A stretch of 64,000 bases of DNA. It comes from Apostichopus japonicus (taxonomy: Eukaryota > Echinodermata > Holothuroidea > Aspidochirotida > Stichopodidae). This document shows positions 12,590-25,561 of the stretch, piece after piece. The notes below the pieces were generated by a model. The model saw only the letters and a list, made by a program, of their open reading frames with translations, was not told the DNA's origin and made no database searches. The DNA lies in assembly GCF_037975245.1 (NCBI RefSeq), contig NC_092564.1, positions 16,818,984-16,882,983 on the forward strand, written 5' to 3'. Made by a program: the position numbers and the translations under genes. Position 1 is the stretch's first letter. Each line of letters begins with the position of its first letter.

Positions 12590-13838
12590 CTTTAACCAAC
12601 AGGATCTTCATACTACTATATCTGAATATGGTATGAGAGATACCACCGACATTTGTCTCTTTCTCAATTTCTGGGTATTTGGAAAGACAATGTAATAACC
12701 AGCATCATAGATTGTCTACAATTGTCCAGACGATCAAACAAAATATACCTCTAGATGGACCCGAATTTTCATCAAATCTCAGATTACATCATCCTTTCAC
12801 TGTTTGGGTAATGAGCTAGACAACAAATAAAGAAGTCCCAATTCGTGCCTCATACATTTTGTGTATAACCCAGCACATAGAGTATCTACAATTGTCCATC
12901 CAATGAAATATACTTCACGACAACAAGATAGTTTCAACTTGAATCTGGGCTCCTTAACTCATTGGGTATTACAAGGAGTGAGGTTGCTTGTACTTCTTAA
13001 CTCTTTGAGTAATACCCAACATTCAGAATGACCTTATAAGGACTATCAAACAAATATACATGAAGAGGGTAAAGAGAGGGCGCCCTCAATCAGTCTGGAC
13101 CATTCACAAATTTTACTTGACGATGATATGTGAGTCTTCACTCAAAATTCAGCTTACATAGCTCTCACTTTAATTAGGTTCTTGGTAAGACACCAACCTA
13201 GGTTATAATCCCACTCACACTTCATGACCTCTGTGTATTACCGTGCATTGCAGAGCATTCACAAACTGTCCAGACCACCCAACAGCATACCTGAAGATGT
13301 CATGTGAGCCTTCACTCAAAATTCAGCTTACATAACTCTCACTCATTTTAGGTTCTTGGTGAGACACCAACCTAGGTTATACTCCCACTCACACTTCATG
13401 ACCTCTGTGTATTACCGTGCATTGCAGAGCATTCACAAACTGTCCAGACCACCCAACAGCATACCTGAAGATGTCATGTGAGCCTTCACTCAAAATTCAG
13501 CTTACATAACTCTCACTCATTTTAGGTTCTTGGTGAGACACCAACCTAGGCTATAATCCCACTCGCACTTCATGACCTCTGTGTAATACCAACCCCTCTA
13601 GAGCATTCACAAACTGTCCTGACCGCCAAACAGCACACCTTAAGATGTCATGTGAGTCTTCCCTCAAAATTCAGCTTACATTACTCTCACTTTCTGAGAA
13701 TTTGGCAAGACATAGAATTAGGTAAATCCACACGTGCTACATAACTTCTGTGCCGAGCATGATGAAGGTATTCATATACTGTCAGAACCCATCACACAGA
13801 ATTAACCTGAAGATGGTACGATAGTCTCGACTGAAATC
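12590..13838 (-). repeat. ~175-bp tandem array in the presumed CARNMT1 3' UTR
   Basis: The word GGTTCTTGGTGAGACACC recurs at about 13172 (one base different), 13351 and 13525. CTGAAGATGTCATGTGAGCC occurs at about 13289 and 13463 with a variant at 13630, so the period is 174-179 bp. More decayed copies extend down to about 12590. The block ending at the CARNMT1 stop codon is itself a diverged copy, so the array reaches the end of the coding region. Confidence 0.75.
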
Positions 13839-16800
13839 TTAGCTGACTTCGTCGTCTCTACTACTACTGTCGCCGTTTGAGGCATTCACTGGTTTCTGGC
13901 AGACAAAGAAGACGCAATCGTATTCGTACTTCATCATAGAGGTCTGATCCTGAAGATATGAGGAGGGTACGTCAGTTTCTTCTTTCTGAGAGAAGGATAA
14001 GAAAAATGCTTTGTTATGGCCGAAGGAAGTTCCATGCCGCTGTACATGAAGAGTACAAACGGCTATAGGTTGTATACTTGGTGTCAGGGCGAAACCAGAA
14101 CAACAGGTAAAAGGCTAACAAGTTAGCCACCATGTAACAAAAAAAAAAAGAAAAAAAAAGAAGCTGCAGCAGTTGCAAGACTCGATGCAGCTCGGCTGAA
14201 TCTATACCAAACAAATAAATACACAAACTAACAAATAAATAAATAATAAATAAATAAAATAAATAAACTTGGTAGACCGGCAGTGTGAAACTGCTGTCCG
14301 CATTGTTTTACAACGGCGTAGTACAAAGTATTTAAGTCGTTCCCAACCTGGCTGCAGCCCCCTCAGCTCCTTGTGACACAGTGCCTTAATTGATGACTGG
14401 CTGGTGAGGGTGCTATTGCTGTGAGCAGACAGGTTAATAAGATCTCTTCACAAAAGGGATATTCCTGTGGCTGTCTGTAAGCCATTCTTTACATTTTTTA
14501 CTTATCATATCTGTCTGTCAAATTTGCTGGACATTTTTTGTTTCCATCTCTAGATCAAAACCACATCCTCACAGCTTTTGCATGACAAAGATAGATGATC
14601 TTGAAAAAAAAAATTGCTGAATGCATCAGGCAACAGCATTGTGGTAATTGAACTGTATTTGTTCTCTTGGTATCTCTTTTATGTTTGAATTTGTTTATCC
14701 AAAGAGAGAAATAAATATTTCTAGAAAAGAAATTTGCATTTTTGGATGAAATTCTAAGTACAGAGAACGTTGACGGATGAGAGCAAACGTACCAAGTGTA
14801 TCACACTCTAAGGATAAATCAACAAGAAGACTTTAATTGGCTTTTGACCAACACCTATCATGATGGCATCATGGATCTCCTACTGTGAACCACGTCTTGT
14901 GAGAATGGAAGGTTTAATCAAAAACAAACAAAAAAGTCAATGACTTTGTGATTCCTTGCTTTTGGATGTTAACCTTGTCTGAAGGAGAACAATTTGAAAT
15001 GATATTTTACCTCATCCAAAATTAAGGGTTGTACTCTCACAATGCGCAAACCTAAGTATGACATTAATCCAATGGTTACTGTTTAAGCTCCGCCCACTCA
15101 TGAGTATCAATTAGATCAAATTTTTACATGTCATTGGTAAGTGTCCCAGTCTCAACTCTTACAACCACACTAAAGTTTGAACAAAATTGAACTTATGATT
15201 ATAAAGAGGAATTTCACTTTAAGCCCTGCCCAATCATTAATATTCATGCCTGATTTTGAAGGATTAAGATCAGAACACAATTATTATGTTTTTCAAGCAC
15301 CAACAGATTATTTTTGCACACTCAGTCCATACTAAACACAGCTTTTTAATAAGAAGCAAAAACATGAAAGGTTGTTAATTACCAGCATATGAAAGCCACA
15401 CTTCGCGATGACTTGTTTCAGGACTTCATAGCTAAGTTCGATGGAAGGCTCGTCTGGGAAATTCTCAAAGTGATAAAGTAACGGACCTGTCACGTGATAA
15501 AGATTGACAAAAACTCTCTGAAAATTATTCATACCAGCATGGATACAGGTGGGGAGGGCAAGGGGGGAGGGCAAGGGGGAGGGGGTGGGATGTGTACACC
15601 TGAGGGCAAAGTGGGGGGTTGGGGTGGGATGTGTACACCCCACCTCTTCTCCTTTTCAATCCCACACAAATTAAATGTAGATTATATTAGCAAAACTTTG
15701 CATGTAGACCTAATATATACCCTAAATATGCCTCAGAGTTTTATTTCTGAAAGTTCTAGTTCGCTGCTGGAGGAGGACCAACTTCCCCCTGTCCCTACAT
15801 ATGTAAGTTGGCTTCAAAGACACCAGGGGCACACTAGGCCCGCTCCTTATTAAAAATCCTTGGATCGGCAGGTTGTATACGTCACAATATTTGTGTGACT
15901 CCACACAACAAAATATACCAGATAATTAAGCAGTGTGAAGTGAATTGTGTGACAGTGGAGGTAGATAAAGGCATAATATTATACAGGGGAAAATATATGT
16001 ACCCCAAATAAAAACTGGCCAGTTTTTAATATCAGAAAGGGGAATGATCAATTTTTTTTATTAAATGGTTAATTAGGTATATTATCAGAATGAAGAAGAG
16101 ATTGCAACAAAATTTAAATGGTAAACAGCTTCTCCAAATGATCATCACAATATTTTCATGTTCATTAATGGACACTTAGTCGAGTCGATGTATGAAAATA
16201 AAGTATTGCTTGTACATTCTCAGGTTTTGTACAAGATCTTCCTTATTTACTTGTTATCTTTCATCAAATTCCTTTTCTGTTTTTAAAGAGATACATTTTG
16301 CTTCGGAGAGGTAATGGAGGGTGGGGAAGCACTGGTTATTTTGTCATGCTTTCATGCTGAGTGACAAAATGACCACAGAACACCATAATGACTCCTGTCG
16401 TTGTCATGGTCACCATCTTTGGCATGCCAAAAATGCATTAATACCAGGATCACTGATAACTAATAACTCATAAAAAGAAGGCAGTACGTACCTAGATTGA
16501 TCCAGTACCCGCCAGGTTTCAGAATTTTGAATATTGTTTCAATATATTCGATGACATTGTGAGCCGTGTCGATAAAGTAACATGTCGCTACACAGTCCCA
16601 GCATGCTGTAAGTTGAGGAAAAAAGACCAATGATTATAAAACTACCACTAAAATACTAGAAAAGGTCCAAAAAAAGCTCCAAAGGGACAAATTTACTGTA
16701 AATTGGAAGTCTTCGCTTCTGCTCTTCTTCTTCACAGATTCAGGTCTTACGCAGGACTAATGGAAACTGTCAAAAAAGTTTGCTGGTCTCGACAGAATCA

Positions 16801-19800
16801 TTCTTCTTGGATATGTTTCCACTCTGGATACGCAGCAACAGCTTTCTCTAGCTGTAGCTTCTAAATAAAACTTTATTTGTCACTATTCACAATCTAAGGT
16901 ACAGCTGTGCTCAAAGAGGCTTGACGACAGCATATGGCAAACATAGTTAATTATCGATTATTATTAATAATTAATTTGTTACAACAATTTCTCACAGAAG
17001 CAAAGTTGCGTACTTATCAAATACCACAACACTTGTGGTCTATTGCACTGTTTCACCAAATCAATATACCAAGTGAAACAAATGTGAGATTTTTACCTGG
17101 ACTTGTGTACACATCTAAGAAATCTCCAGCGATCATAGAGAAAGACGAGTCTTCTGGAAGACTGGAGGGATTGACATCTGGGAATTTAACTCCTCTTATT
17201 TGGTCCTTTAAACATTTTAAATTGTTGAAATTATTGAGCCAGGGGAAAATTGTAAAACATTCTTCGCTTGGTGACCTGATCAAGAGGAAAACAAAAATTG
17301 ACAGATGAACTAGAACCGTTCCTGTAGACTTTCCCCCTTTTTGTTTGTTGTCACACGAGACCACTGTAGTAAGCAGCATACTCATGTAATACCTAACATA
17401 ATATTTGACGACGATCAAACATTGCACAACCGATATTTGCTCAGAAATAACGATAATTTATTTGCTATTATTGACGCCACAGATTTCTGCCACTACAGTT
17501 GAAGTTGCCACCTTTCGTACCATGAGTGAACTTGGAGCAAACAGGTGTGATGTCGTAGTTACACACTGACATATGTTTTGTTTTTCTTTATTTTTCAGTC
17601 TAATGATTTGACCTTGGATTGGATTGGGTTACCAGTTTGTCAAAAAGGGATGTGAAGTTTACAAAATACCAATACCTACGGTACATACACATTATGGATG
17701 CATCCAATTGTGGAGAATAAAATTAGAGGTAAATTTTAAAGGAAAACAAAGCACTATTTATCAGTGTGCAACTATGACGTCACACCTGTTTGCTCCAAGT
17801 TCACTGATGGTACGAAAGGTGGCAACTTCAACGGTCAATATAAAAAACGATACATAGGAATTGAATGCAAATTTCACCAGAATGCTTAGATTATGTTCTA
17901 CTTTAACATATCAAAACGAAATTTTGACCTGGACTATTCTTTTAACTCATCATAGCTAAGCAGGATTCTGTAGCTGCTGCAGAGGTACAGTAATCCTTAT
18001 TGTAAGATATTAACTCATCATAGCTGAGCAGGAGTTTTTGATGCAACGCCTGCGACTTACAAGGCTGCTGTCTGTAAGTGGGACAGAAAAGACAACATCT
18101 GCGACACTAGGGGTGCAGAGTTCTACCTATGAAAAGAATAATATACAAGTACCTGTTGAGTACAAAATTTGATGCTATGAGCATGAACAAGCTGAATTCA
18201 TTTCCTTGACTTATATATCCTTTCCTGGCTATCTCAAAGGCCAACCTTCCTAGACCAGCACCAGGAACGAGAACTGAAATCGACGACCGGGATCTGAGAC
18301 GAAAACAAATAGATGTGAACAGTTAACAAATTTGGGGATTTTAAATGGGCCAAAACCTGATGTTCTACTCACCTAACCTGCACATCTCTCCTAAAGTGTA
18401 CATGCTTGTCATTCTTTGATATTTTACTACAATATCAGACGATCAAATTTTGCAATAGATAGGACCGGCTTGTCCAAGTGACAACCAGAAAAAGCTAAAA
18501 AACAAAAGAAAAATCCTGAAAAATTTGCCCTGGTAATGAAGCTTGTTTTTGATTACACAGCATTGATTATGTGTGTAGAAAAGTTTCAAAAGGAGTTGGT
18601 ATTCTCAACTGTTCTGTCTCAACTGTTTCACCTGCCAGAAAGTAATCTCCATTTTTATCTAGAATACCATAACCTAATCTGTCTTACGGTATTGTTATTC
18701 TGCTAAAGTCTATAGATAATCCAACTCCACTGAAAAAGCTCCATGTTCTTATGAATAGGGGCTCGTTTTTTTCTTAGTCACAAAGAGTTCCTCCCGATCT
18801 CAAAAGTAATTCTCTTGTTGTTAAAATCTACACCATAATTTATGGACCATCAATATTTATGCTTGCAATATTACTGCTAATATTATTTCTACTTCTACAA
18901 AACATTTTTTTCTTTTTAATTTTTTTTTTAACATTTTCAGTTCTTCTAAAATAGATTCCTGTTTACTAATATGGATCCTTGTTTGATGGTTTAGGGTTAA
19001 TTTTGTTGCAATTTGTTTCATTATATAGAACTGAGTTATTAGTCTCACTTAAAGGCAATGTCTTCTTACATTCCATTCACAGGGAAAAGGTCTTCGATTT
19101 CTCTTATGATTGGTGAGTAACAAGCATCTCTTTCGATTTTCCCATCTACACTCCAATCCCTGACAAACTGTTTCAGTGTTGTTTTGACTTTTTCCATGTC
19201 AAAGCCAGTAACTCGAAGCATCCCCTTGTCCAAACCCTTAAAAAAACAGAAAGAAAATTCATTTTGCAATAAAATGCTATTGATTGAATACAGGAATAAA
19301 TTACATACTTGTAGTATAAACCAATGTTGACACCATTTTATCTCTCTGATGCGAAGTCATTGCACAGGTAACGTCATTCGGTGTTAGACAGATTTAGTCA
19401 CAATATTGCAGGCTCCAGGCACAACTTTAACATTACAATATGTAACATATTATATCTCCCAAACAGAGCAAGATTTTTCTTCCAGCAGTTTGAAGGGAGT
19501 TGTTCATTACAACGCTCTCTATCAAATAATTAAAAACATGATAGTTGGATTTGTGTCTCCTGGATTAATCGCGCTCAAATCCTAAGTTTTGATTACTCTA
19601 CTACAAGCTAGCACTACATATAATCAGCTTTTGAAAAATAGCCTAACCTATAAAAAAAAACACTCAAGAAGTTTATCAGCTAATAATGCAGAACTACACT
19701 GGTTCTCAAAATACTACACTAGCACTGTGCTGTATTAAAAGAATCGACTATCAGCACTATACCGTAAGGCCTACTGATAGATCTTGGGGAACCCGCTGGT

Positions 19801-22631
19801 TTGCTTCCACTGCCCCAAATCCTTGGAAAAATATGACTGAATCCATCAATAAAGCTCCCTCCTTCTCTTGTGTCTATCAAATCTACTCTGAAAACTCATC
19901 TGCGCTTAGAACTCAACAAGTTGATTGATTTTTACCTTTTTTGTTATCTTATTCTTTGTCTGCTATTTGCTTTGCTTTTCCTTACCGTCGACTGATACCG
20001 ACACATTACAAATGTTCACTGTCATTATTGTGTTATTATATTACCATTCTTATTCATATCATTCAACAAAACAGAAACTGTGGTGTTGAACATTTACTGT
20101 AGTGGACCATTCATCCAACACATAGATCTGTACACTTCTATAGCACTTTCTCACAATTAAGTATTGTCAGGTTGGATGCACCAAACTGTGATGACAAATC
20201 CCTACCATAATATTTTTGCTAATTGATTCAGGAGGCTTTCCTAAAATGTGTAAAATGTGTAAAAGTGACTTTGAATCAAGTAACTTTTGAATCGCAAATA
20301 CAGTATTTGATATTTTAAACGTTGGATACAAACAATACATTAGAATATATTCAGGATTCCCCAGGTACATTTTACCATCACAGATCAAGAACTTGATTGA
20401 TCAATACCATCATTGATCAATAAGTTGTGATCAACTAAAGGTGTTAGGAGCACTATACTCACATATGACTCTCTGTTTTCAAACATATCAGCAGTGTACT
20501 GTATCATAACTTTGACAACTTCATTATTATGGTCAATGCAATGTTTGATTTCAGCTAGATGAGAAAGAAATTCTGGGAGCAGTTCTTTGTGTTTCTCTGA
20601 CAATTTCTCGTAATTCTTCTCCGCACGTTTAACTCTGTCATACCCGTAGGTCCTGAGTAGGAAAGTATATATATAAAACAACAGTAAATGTTCCATTCGT
20701 TCATCCTACCACAATGACATTTAAACCATATCATATATGGAGCAACATCAATTATCTTGTTAATAAAGTGAAATATATACAGTACTGTTCATGGCACTGA
20801 TCTTTGCATGAGGTTATTAAAGGGTGTGAAGACTCGCACACAAAGAAACGTCTCATGCCGGTAATCTGACCTAGTTTCGAATGAGGTGTAACAGAAGTGT
20901 TAGACACCACCATCGATCCCAGAAAATACACACACAGCTTGCTACCGTCGTTAATTAGACACTAGTGTACAGTCAATACATACAGCTACGGTCAATACCC
21001 ACCACACAGTGTACATAGCAGCGATGGCCATCTCAGGTCTAGATAAAAGATAACAAGGTATCACATTTCATTACTGTCTGCATTTTGTAGCGACAAGAAA
21101 ACTTCACTTGCAAGCAACGGAAAGTTAACTTTTTCAGAGCGCGGCATGCGGTTGGGGCGAGTCTTCAATGCCTTTAAGCACTCTTGTAAAGAACTATTGG
21201 AAAGACAAACAGGTGCTTCCCTTGCCATACAAAAATGTAAACAAAACTTGAAGGTTGTTTGCTAAGTATTTTATAGGTAGTTCTAAGATCTGGAGCATAT
21301 TGAATTCCAAACAAGGTCAAACTATCCAATGCTTTCTTGTTCCACAGTTTACTTTTCAAATTAAAAAACAATAATAATAAGCTAACTGGAAGAAGTTGCA
21401 ATTGTTAACATAAAGTGCCATTCATATCGTTGGCGTCCAGAAAGATCTCGGAGAAGATGGTCAATACAGTAAGTTTGTTTTCTCTGGGCAATCAATGTAT
21501 CTTCACACTTGCTTAAATTATAACATACGAACCAGACAGTACAGCTCATTCACTCCTTAGATTGATTGTGTGCAAACAATAACAACTAATCCATTCAGCT
21601 TTGGATTCAGCTATTTAACATATGGAATTCACAGAGTGTGTACCTTCAAGTGTGAAGCATATATATGCATAAAGGCCATATGCACTAAACCCAGGGTGCA
21701 GAGATGATCTGAAGTTGTTGACACCAAGCATGGTGCTCCTGCTCATTTAACTGATAATCGGTTCAATAAGCATGGTTCTGGTGCTTATTTACCAAATCCT
21801 TGGTTAAATGACAGGTGCTCAAATATCTGTTCATAGGATTTATATGCCTAATGACTGTAATGCTTACAATTTAGCTGCCTGTCATGAGATAATGGGATCA
21901 GAGCCCCACTCCTTTTCATCCTCCCCTTCTAATAGTAAGCACATATTCAAACATTAAGTATTTATTAGCCCAACCTTGCATGTAACCCCAGTTTAAAACT
22001 AACAGACAGTATAACTTGCAAATTCACAGACTGTGATGCTTATTCACCAAATGATTGGGTAATTAGCCACAACCATTTTGAACATTTGAACATTTTTGAA
22101 GAAATTTATTTATTTCATTAGCCAACTAAGTATTTGGCCCAGTACTGGTATTAAGTTTACTAAGTTAATTAGGCCTAGCCTACCCCTTTACTTTAGGTCC
22201 TAGGCTTTGGCTAGCATTCAAAATATGCCTAACCTATGTTAATATTTGCAATAAAGATAGGCCTATGAATAAGTTTAATAACGTCCCTGCACATCTATGA
22301 AAATATTTTCACCGCATGTCATAATGCTCTGATTTCTGTAGTTAATACTTAGAAGTTACAGTTAGACCTAGACTAGGCCCTAGTCAAAACGATAGGCCCA
22401 ATATTGTTAAGTTACATGTCAGGTCAGACACGGATAGACCTTTACTTAGCCTAGGCTTCCTTCGAAAAGCAGTACACAATAGAAGATGTTTTCATGTAAA
22501 ATAGGCAGAGAAGTCTACTTGTAGTAATTGAATGCTCCAACGACTCTCGCAAAATGCTGGGCTTCTTCTTCATCTTCTTCGGTGACTTTTCTTTTCAACT
22601 GTTCTGGCTGTTTGGTTATGGTCGCAGACAT
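13839..22631 (-). CDS. CARNMT1: Carnosine N-methyltransferase 1 (complete, 8 exons, 384 residues)
   Basis: Uses S-adenosylmethionine to methylate carnosine to anserine. Exons on the minus strand: 22631-22519, 20652-20463, 19236-19070, 18293-18153, 17275-17097, 16605-16492, 15486-15383, 13985-13839. All have GT-AG borders and phases agree throughout. The product begins [15 protein letters not shown], has the N-terminal ERxxR-type helical region, [17 protein letters not shown], the SAM-binding loop [35 protein letters not shown], the [16 protein letters not shown] core, [17 protein letters not shown] and a final [18 protein letters not shown], all in the order of animal CARNMT1 (human ~409 residues). 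The last residues are a hydrophilic tail. ATG at 22631-22629 is the first in-frame start. Introns hold a LINE tail and a foldback element. Identification is strong. Confidence 0.93.
14240..15382 (-). other. CARNMT1 intron 7 (no further gene seen)
   Basis: Between exon 8 and exon 7 there is AT-rich sequence with A-rich simple repeats at about 14135-14270 (AAATAAAT type). No transposon ends or coding frames could be supported. Confidence 0.4.
17485..17840. repeat. Foldback (inverted-repeat) element in CARNMT1 intron 4
   Basis: GTTGAAGTTGCCACCTTTCG and GAACTTGGAGCAAACAGGTG (about 17498-17550) reappear inverted at 17777-17840 (CACCTGTTTGCTCCAAGTTC, then CGAAAGGTGGCAACTTCAAC). Arms are about 75-90 bp around a ~190-bp AT-rich centre. 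The layout is that of a foldback MITE. The target duplication is not clear. Confidence 0.7.
19700..20080 (+). mobile_element. 3' tail of a CR1/L2-like LINE (5' truncated, decayed)
   Basis: A frame from 19686 reads [19 protein letters not shown] then [10 protein letters not shown], the well-known C-terminal motif of CR1/L2-clade reverse transcriptases (RSFG-R-F---AP-LWN-LP--I-----S---FK--LKTHL). The expected LKTHL end is visible in a neighbouring frame (CTGAAAACTCATCTG), so there is at least one frameshift. Lies between CARNMT1 exons 2 and 3, on the opposite strand to the gene. Confidence 0.7.
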
Positions 22632-23328
22632 TTTGTTACCGATTTGAATGCAGCAATGGAGTAAACTCAGAATATCAACCACGAATTCAAATTGATATAC
22701 ATATTAACGAAATCGCGGTATTACTTTAGTATGGTCATGCCATTCATGGAGCTATAAACAGATGATTATTTATAGCTCCACAGTATAGTAGCCTAGACCC
22801 GCTTTTATTATCTGAGGGGAGCCCAAGCAAATCGTCAGCAGGTCACGTCAGGACAACAATAACAACGGTCACTTACATTCTAACAATAAACGTAGGTCTG
22901 GTGCGTGTCACTTGGTTTGAAAGTGGATCATGTTGAAATGTTAAGCTGACTTTTATTTAATAAAGAGTTTTAGAAATCTCTCTCGGTTCTTCTTGTTAAT
23001 GTTATCTGAATCTTCCACGACATTCAGACTGAGGAAGCTTTGTTGAACATGTATAGCCTATTAAGGTATAGGCTAGGCTAGGCTAGGATACTTTGACATT
23101 GGCAGAGCTTTTCTTGTGAGCCGTGCCTTCATCATCTGATTGTACAACTACAACTTAGGCCTATCAAGCGCCGGATATTAACATCACTCAAGTTAAAACT
23201 TAAGTCTAACGGTAGTTATAGCTATTGGCTGTGGGTGGCTTTGACTTCAGGCCACACGTATCTGACATTGTTTATTGTACTTTCAGTATGTACTGTACAG
23301 TAGCTCTTTGTAATGTAAGGTGACAGCA
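22632..23328. other. Upstream region of CARNMT1
   Basis: Part of the ~2.0-kb segment between the divergent CARNMT1 and GGACT start codons. It contains GGCTAGGCTAGG simple-repeat stretches (about 23070-23090). I cannot point to a certain promoter motif. Confidence 0.35.
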
Positions 23329-24286
23329 CGATATTCATAAGGTTCTATATTCATAATGTTCATTGTTCATAAGGGTCATCATCCATAAGGTTCATTGTTC
23401 ATAAGGTTGCTATTCATAATGAGCAAAAAGGTTCATTGTTCTTAAGGTTGCTATTCATAATGAGCAAAAAGGTTCATTATTCATAAGGTTCGTTATTCTT
23501 AATCTTAATGAAATAAAATGGTTCGTTGTTCATAATTGGTAAAAGGGTTCGATAATCAACGTGGAGAAAAAGGTTCGTTGTTCATAATTGGTAAAAGGGT
23601 GCAATATTCAATCATAATGGTGAAAAAGGCTCGTAATTCATAATAGGACGAAGGGTTCAATATTCATAATAGAGCAAAGGGTTCGTAATCCATAAGAGAC
23701 AAAAAGGTTTGTTATTCATAATAGGAGGAAAGGTTCAATATTCATAATGGAACAAAGGGTCCGTTATTCATGATAGGCCTAGCCAAAAAGGTTCGGTATC
23801 ATTCACAATTAGGAAAAGGACCCCCTTTGGGAACAGTACAAGTTTATGCCGTTTCCGTACAAGTCGGTAGGAAAATGGAGGACATCTTATACACTTGTAT
23901 GACGCACTTCTCTCTGAATAAAGAACCTTTTTTCCCATTATGAATAACAGACCCTTTGCTCCATTATGAATATGGGACCTTTCTTCCTATCATAAATAAT
24001 TAACCTTTTTGTCTATTATGGATTACGAACCCTTTGTTCTATTATGAATATCGAACCCTTTGTCCCATTATGAATAACGAACCTTTGGATATCCAACCGT
24101 TTTGCCCATTATGAATATCGAACCTTTGAATACCAGACCTTATGAATTATGATCCCTTTTTATTATGAATAACGAACCTTTATTTCCATTATGAATAGTG
24201 AACCTTTTTATCGAAAAAAATGCACGTTATAAATAACAAACCTTATGAACAATGACCCTTATGAATAAGGGACCTTATGCATATCG
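23329..24286. repeat. Large inverted array of short ATTCATAA/GGTTC repeats
   Basis: The left arm (23329 to about 23820) is a degenerate tandem array of ~33-bp units built from AAAGGGTTCGTTATTCATAA. The right arm (about 23920-24286) is the same array in reverse complement (TTATGAATAACGAACCTTT). Outer ends mirror each other: CGATATTCATAAGGTTC on the left and the complement of CGATATGCATAAGGTCC on the right. A ~95-bp unrelated spacer lies between. This is the architecture of foldback elements whose inverted repeats are made of subrepeats. It sits between two divergent genes. Confidence 0.8.
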
Positions 24287-24667
24287 GGAAGACCCCCTTT
24301 GTAATATGGTTCATTCTGGATTTGAAATAAATACTTTCTTGTTTGAGGAGTCACAGTGTGATTATTCTTGTAATTTGGTGCATGATAAATTGTATTTTGT
24401 TATTTCATATAAATCCAATATGTAAACAAGACAGCCAGGATTTATAGTAGTATATATCTGTATTTCATGCTATTTCTAATTAGTAGACACATGGGTAAAT
24501 TTACACGATGCGATGATGAATTCTTATCTTTGTATGTCCTCATATTCTTGTACACATTTGAAGAAGAGAAAGAAATTGTTTTACTTTCCATTTCATATTT
24601 TCACAGGTCACACTGAAGTTCATACGTGGTAATTAAACTGTTCGTCCAAGTGTATACTACTGTGGAA

Positions 24668-25561
24668 ATGCACAGACTTTTTGTTTACGGGACCCTTAAG
24701 AGGGGCCAGCCTAACCATGATCGAATGAACGACAGCAAGCTTGGTATATCAAAGTTTATTGGCAGCGGTCAGACCAAGCAAGCATTCCCATTAGTCATAG
24801 CTGGACCTTTCAATGTTCCTTACTGTGTGGCAAAGGAAGGACTTGGCAAGGTACAGTATACATGAACTGTCATCATATCCTTTTTCTCAATAGTTGTTTC
24901 TCCCGATTCCTGAGCACTAAAGCTATGCCACCCTGATTTTTGATTGTGTAATGTTTGGTACTTAAACACCATAGACAGAAGAGATTTTGAGCTGAATTTG
25001 AGCTGAAAAAGAACTATTAAGATTTTATCTTCTCCTGATTTTAGATGTATCCATTACAGTGTTGAACCTTACTGTGATTCAATTAATGGCTGCAAGGACC
25101 GGCTCTTTCTAAATGTTATCAAAGAAAAAACTGCAATTTAAGATTGTAAGGTAAATGGAAGGTAAGGTAAGGTAAGGTAAATGGAAACCTTTGTTTACAT
25201 TGCAAACCATGTTGAAAAATTTCCTATTTTTTTTGTGCATATTCAGCCAGTGAGAGGAGATTTGTACGAAGTCGACGATACGTTACTTGCCCATTTGGAC
25301 ACCATGGAGCGTATACCGGTACATTACCAACGACTGACTAGGACGATTTGTCTGGATACAGAGGTGGGAGGCGACTCGAACCAAACAGAGGTGGAGGCAT
25401 TCGTTTACCAACTCTGCGACTACAAGCAGTTTGTATTAAACCTGCCCTTCTATCATGACTATGATAGCCTTGGCACTCACGGCTTAGTGTATGTGCCTTT
25501 TAATGTCAGGGACAAATCGAGATCTTGTGATGAAATATTGGAAAAAGGCTCTTCCAAGTAG
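24668..25561 (+). CDS. GGACT: Gamma-glutamylaminecyclotransferase (complete, 2 exons, 165 residues)
   Basis: GGACT-family enzymes release 5-oxoproline and free lysine from gamma-glutamyl-epsilon-lysine, a product of transglutaminase cross-link breakdown. Exon 1 24668-24850 (61 codons, donor GTACAG), exon 2 25247-25561 (acceptor TTCAG, stop TAG), joined in phase 0. The protein opens MHRLFVYGTLKRGQPNH with the YGTLK substrate-cradling loop of the AIG2/GGCT fold, then FPLVIAGPFNVPY, VRGDLYEVDD, LDTMER and DYDSLGTHGLVYVPFN. Glu82, the catalytic acid/base position of the human enzyme, is conserved here at residue 82. Human GGACT is ~153 residues; the excess is a short hydrophilic C-terminus. ATG 24668 is chosen because it places the first beta-strand at the N-terminus as in the family. 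A 5' UTR acceptor may lie at 24606. Confidence 0.93.

Noticed and set aside
23819-24301. 11-bp direct repeat GACCCCCTTTG (23819-23829 and 24291-24301) as a target duplication around the right half of the inverted array
   Set aside because: It brackets only one arm, and the mirrored outer ends at 23329 and 24286 explain the structure better; probably chance.
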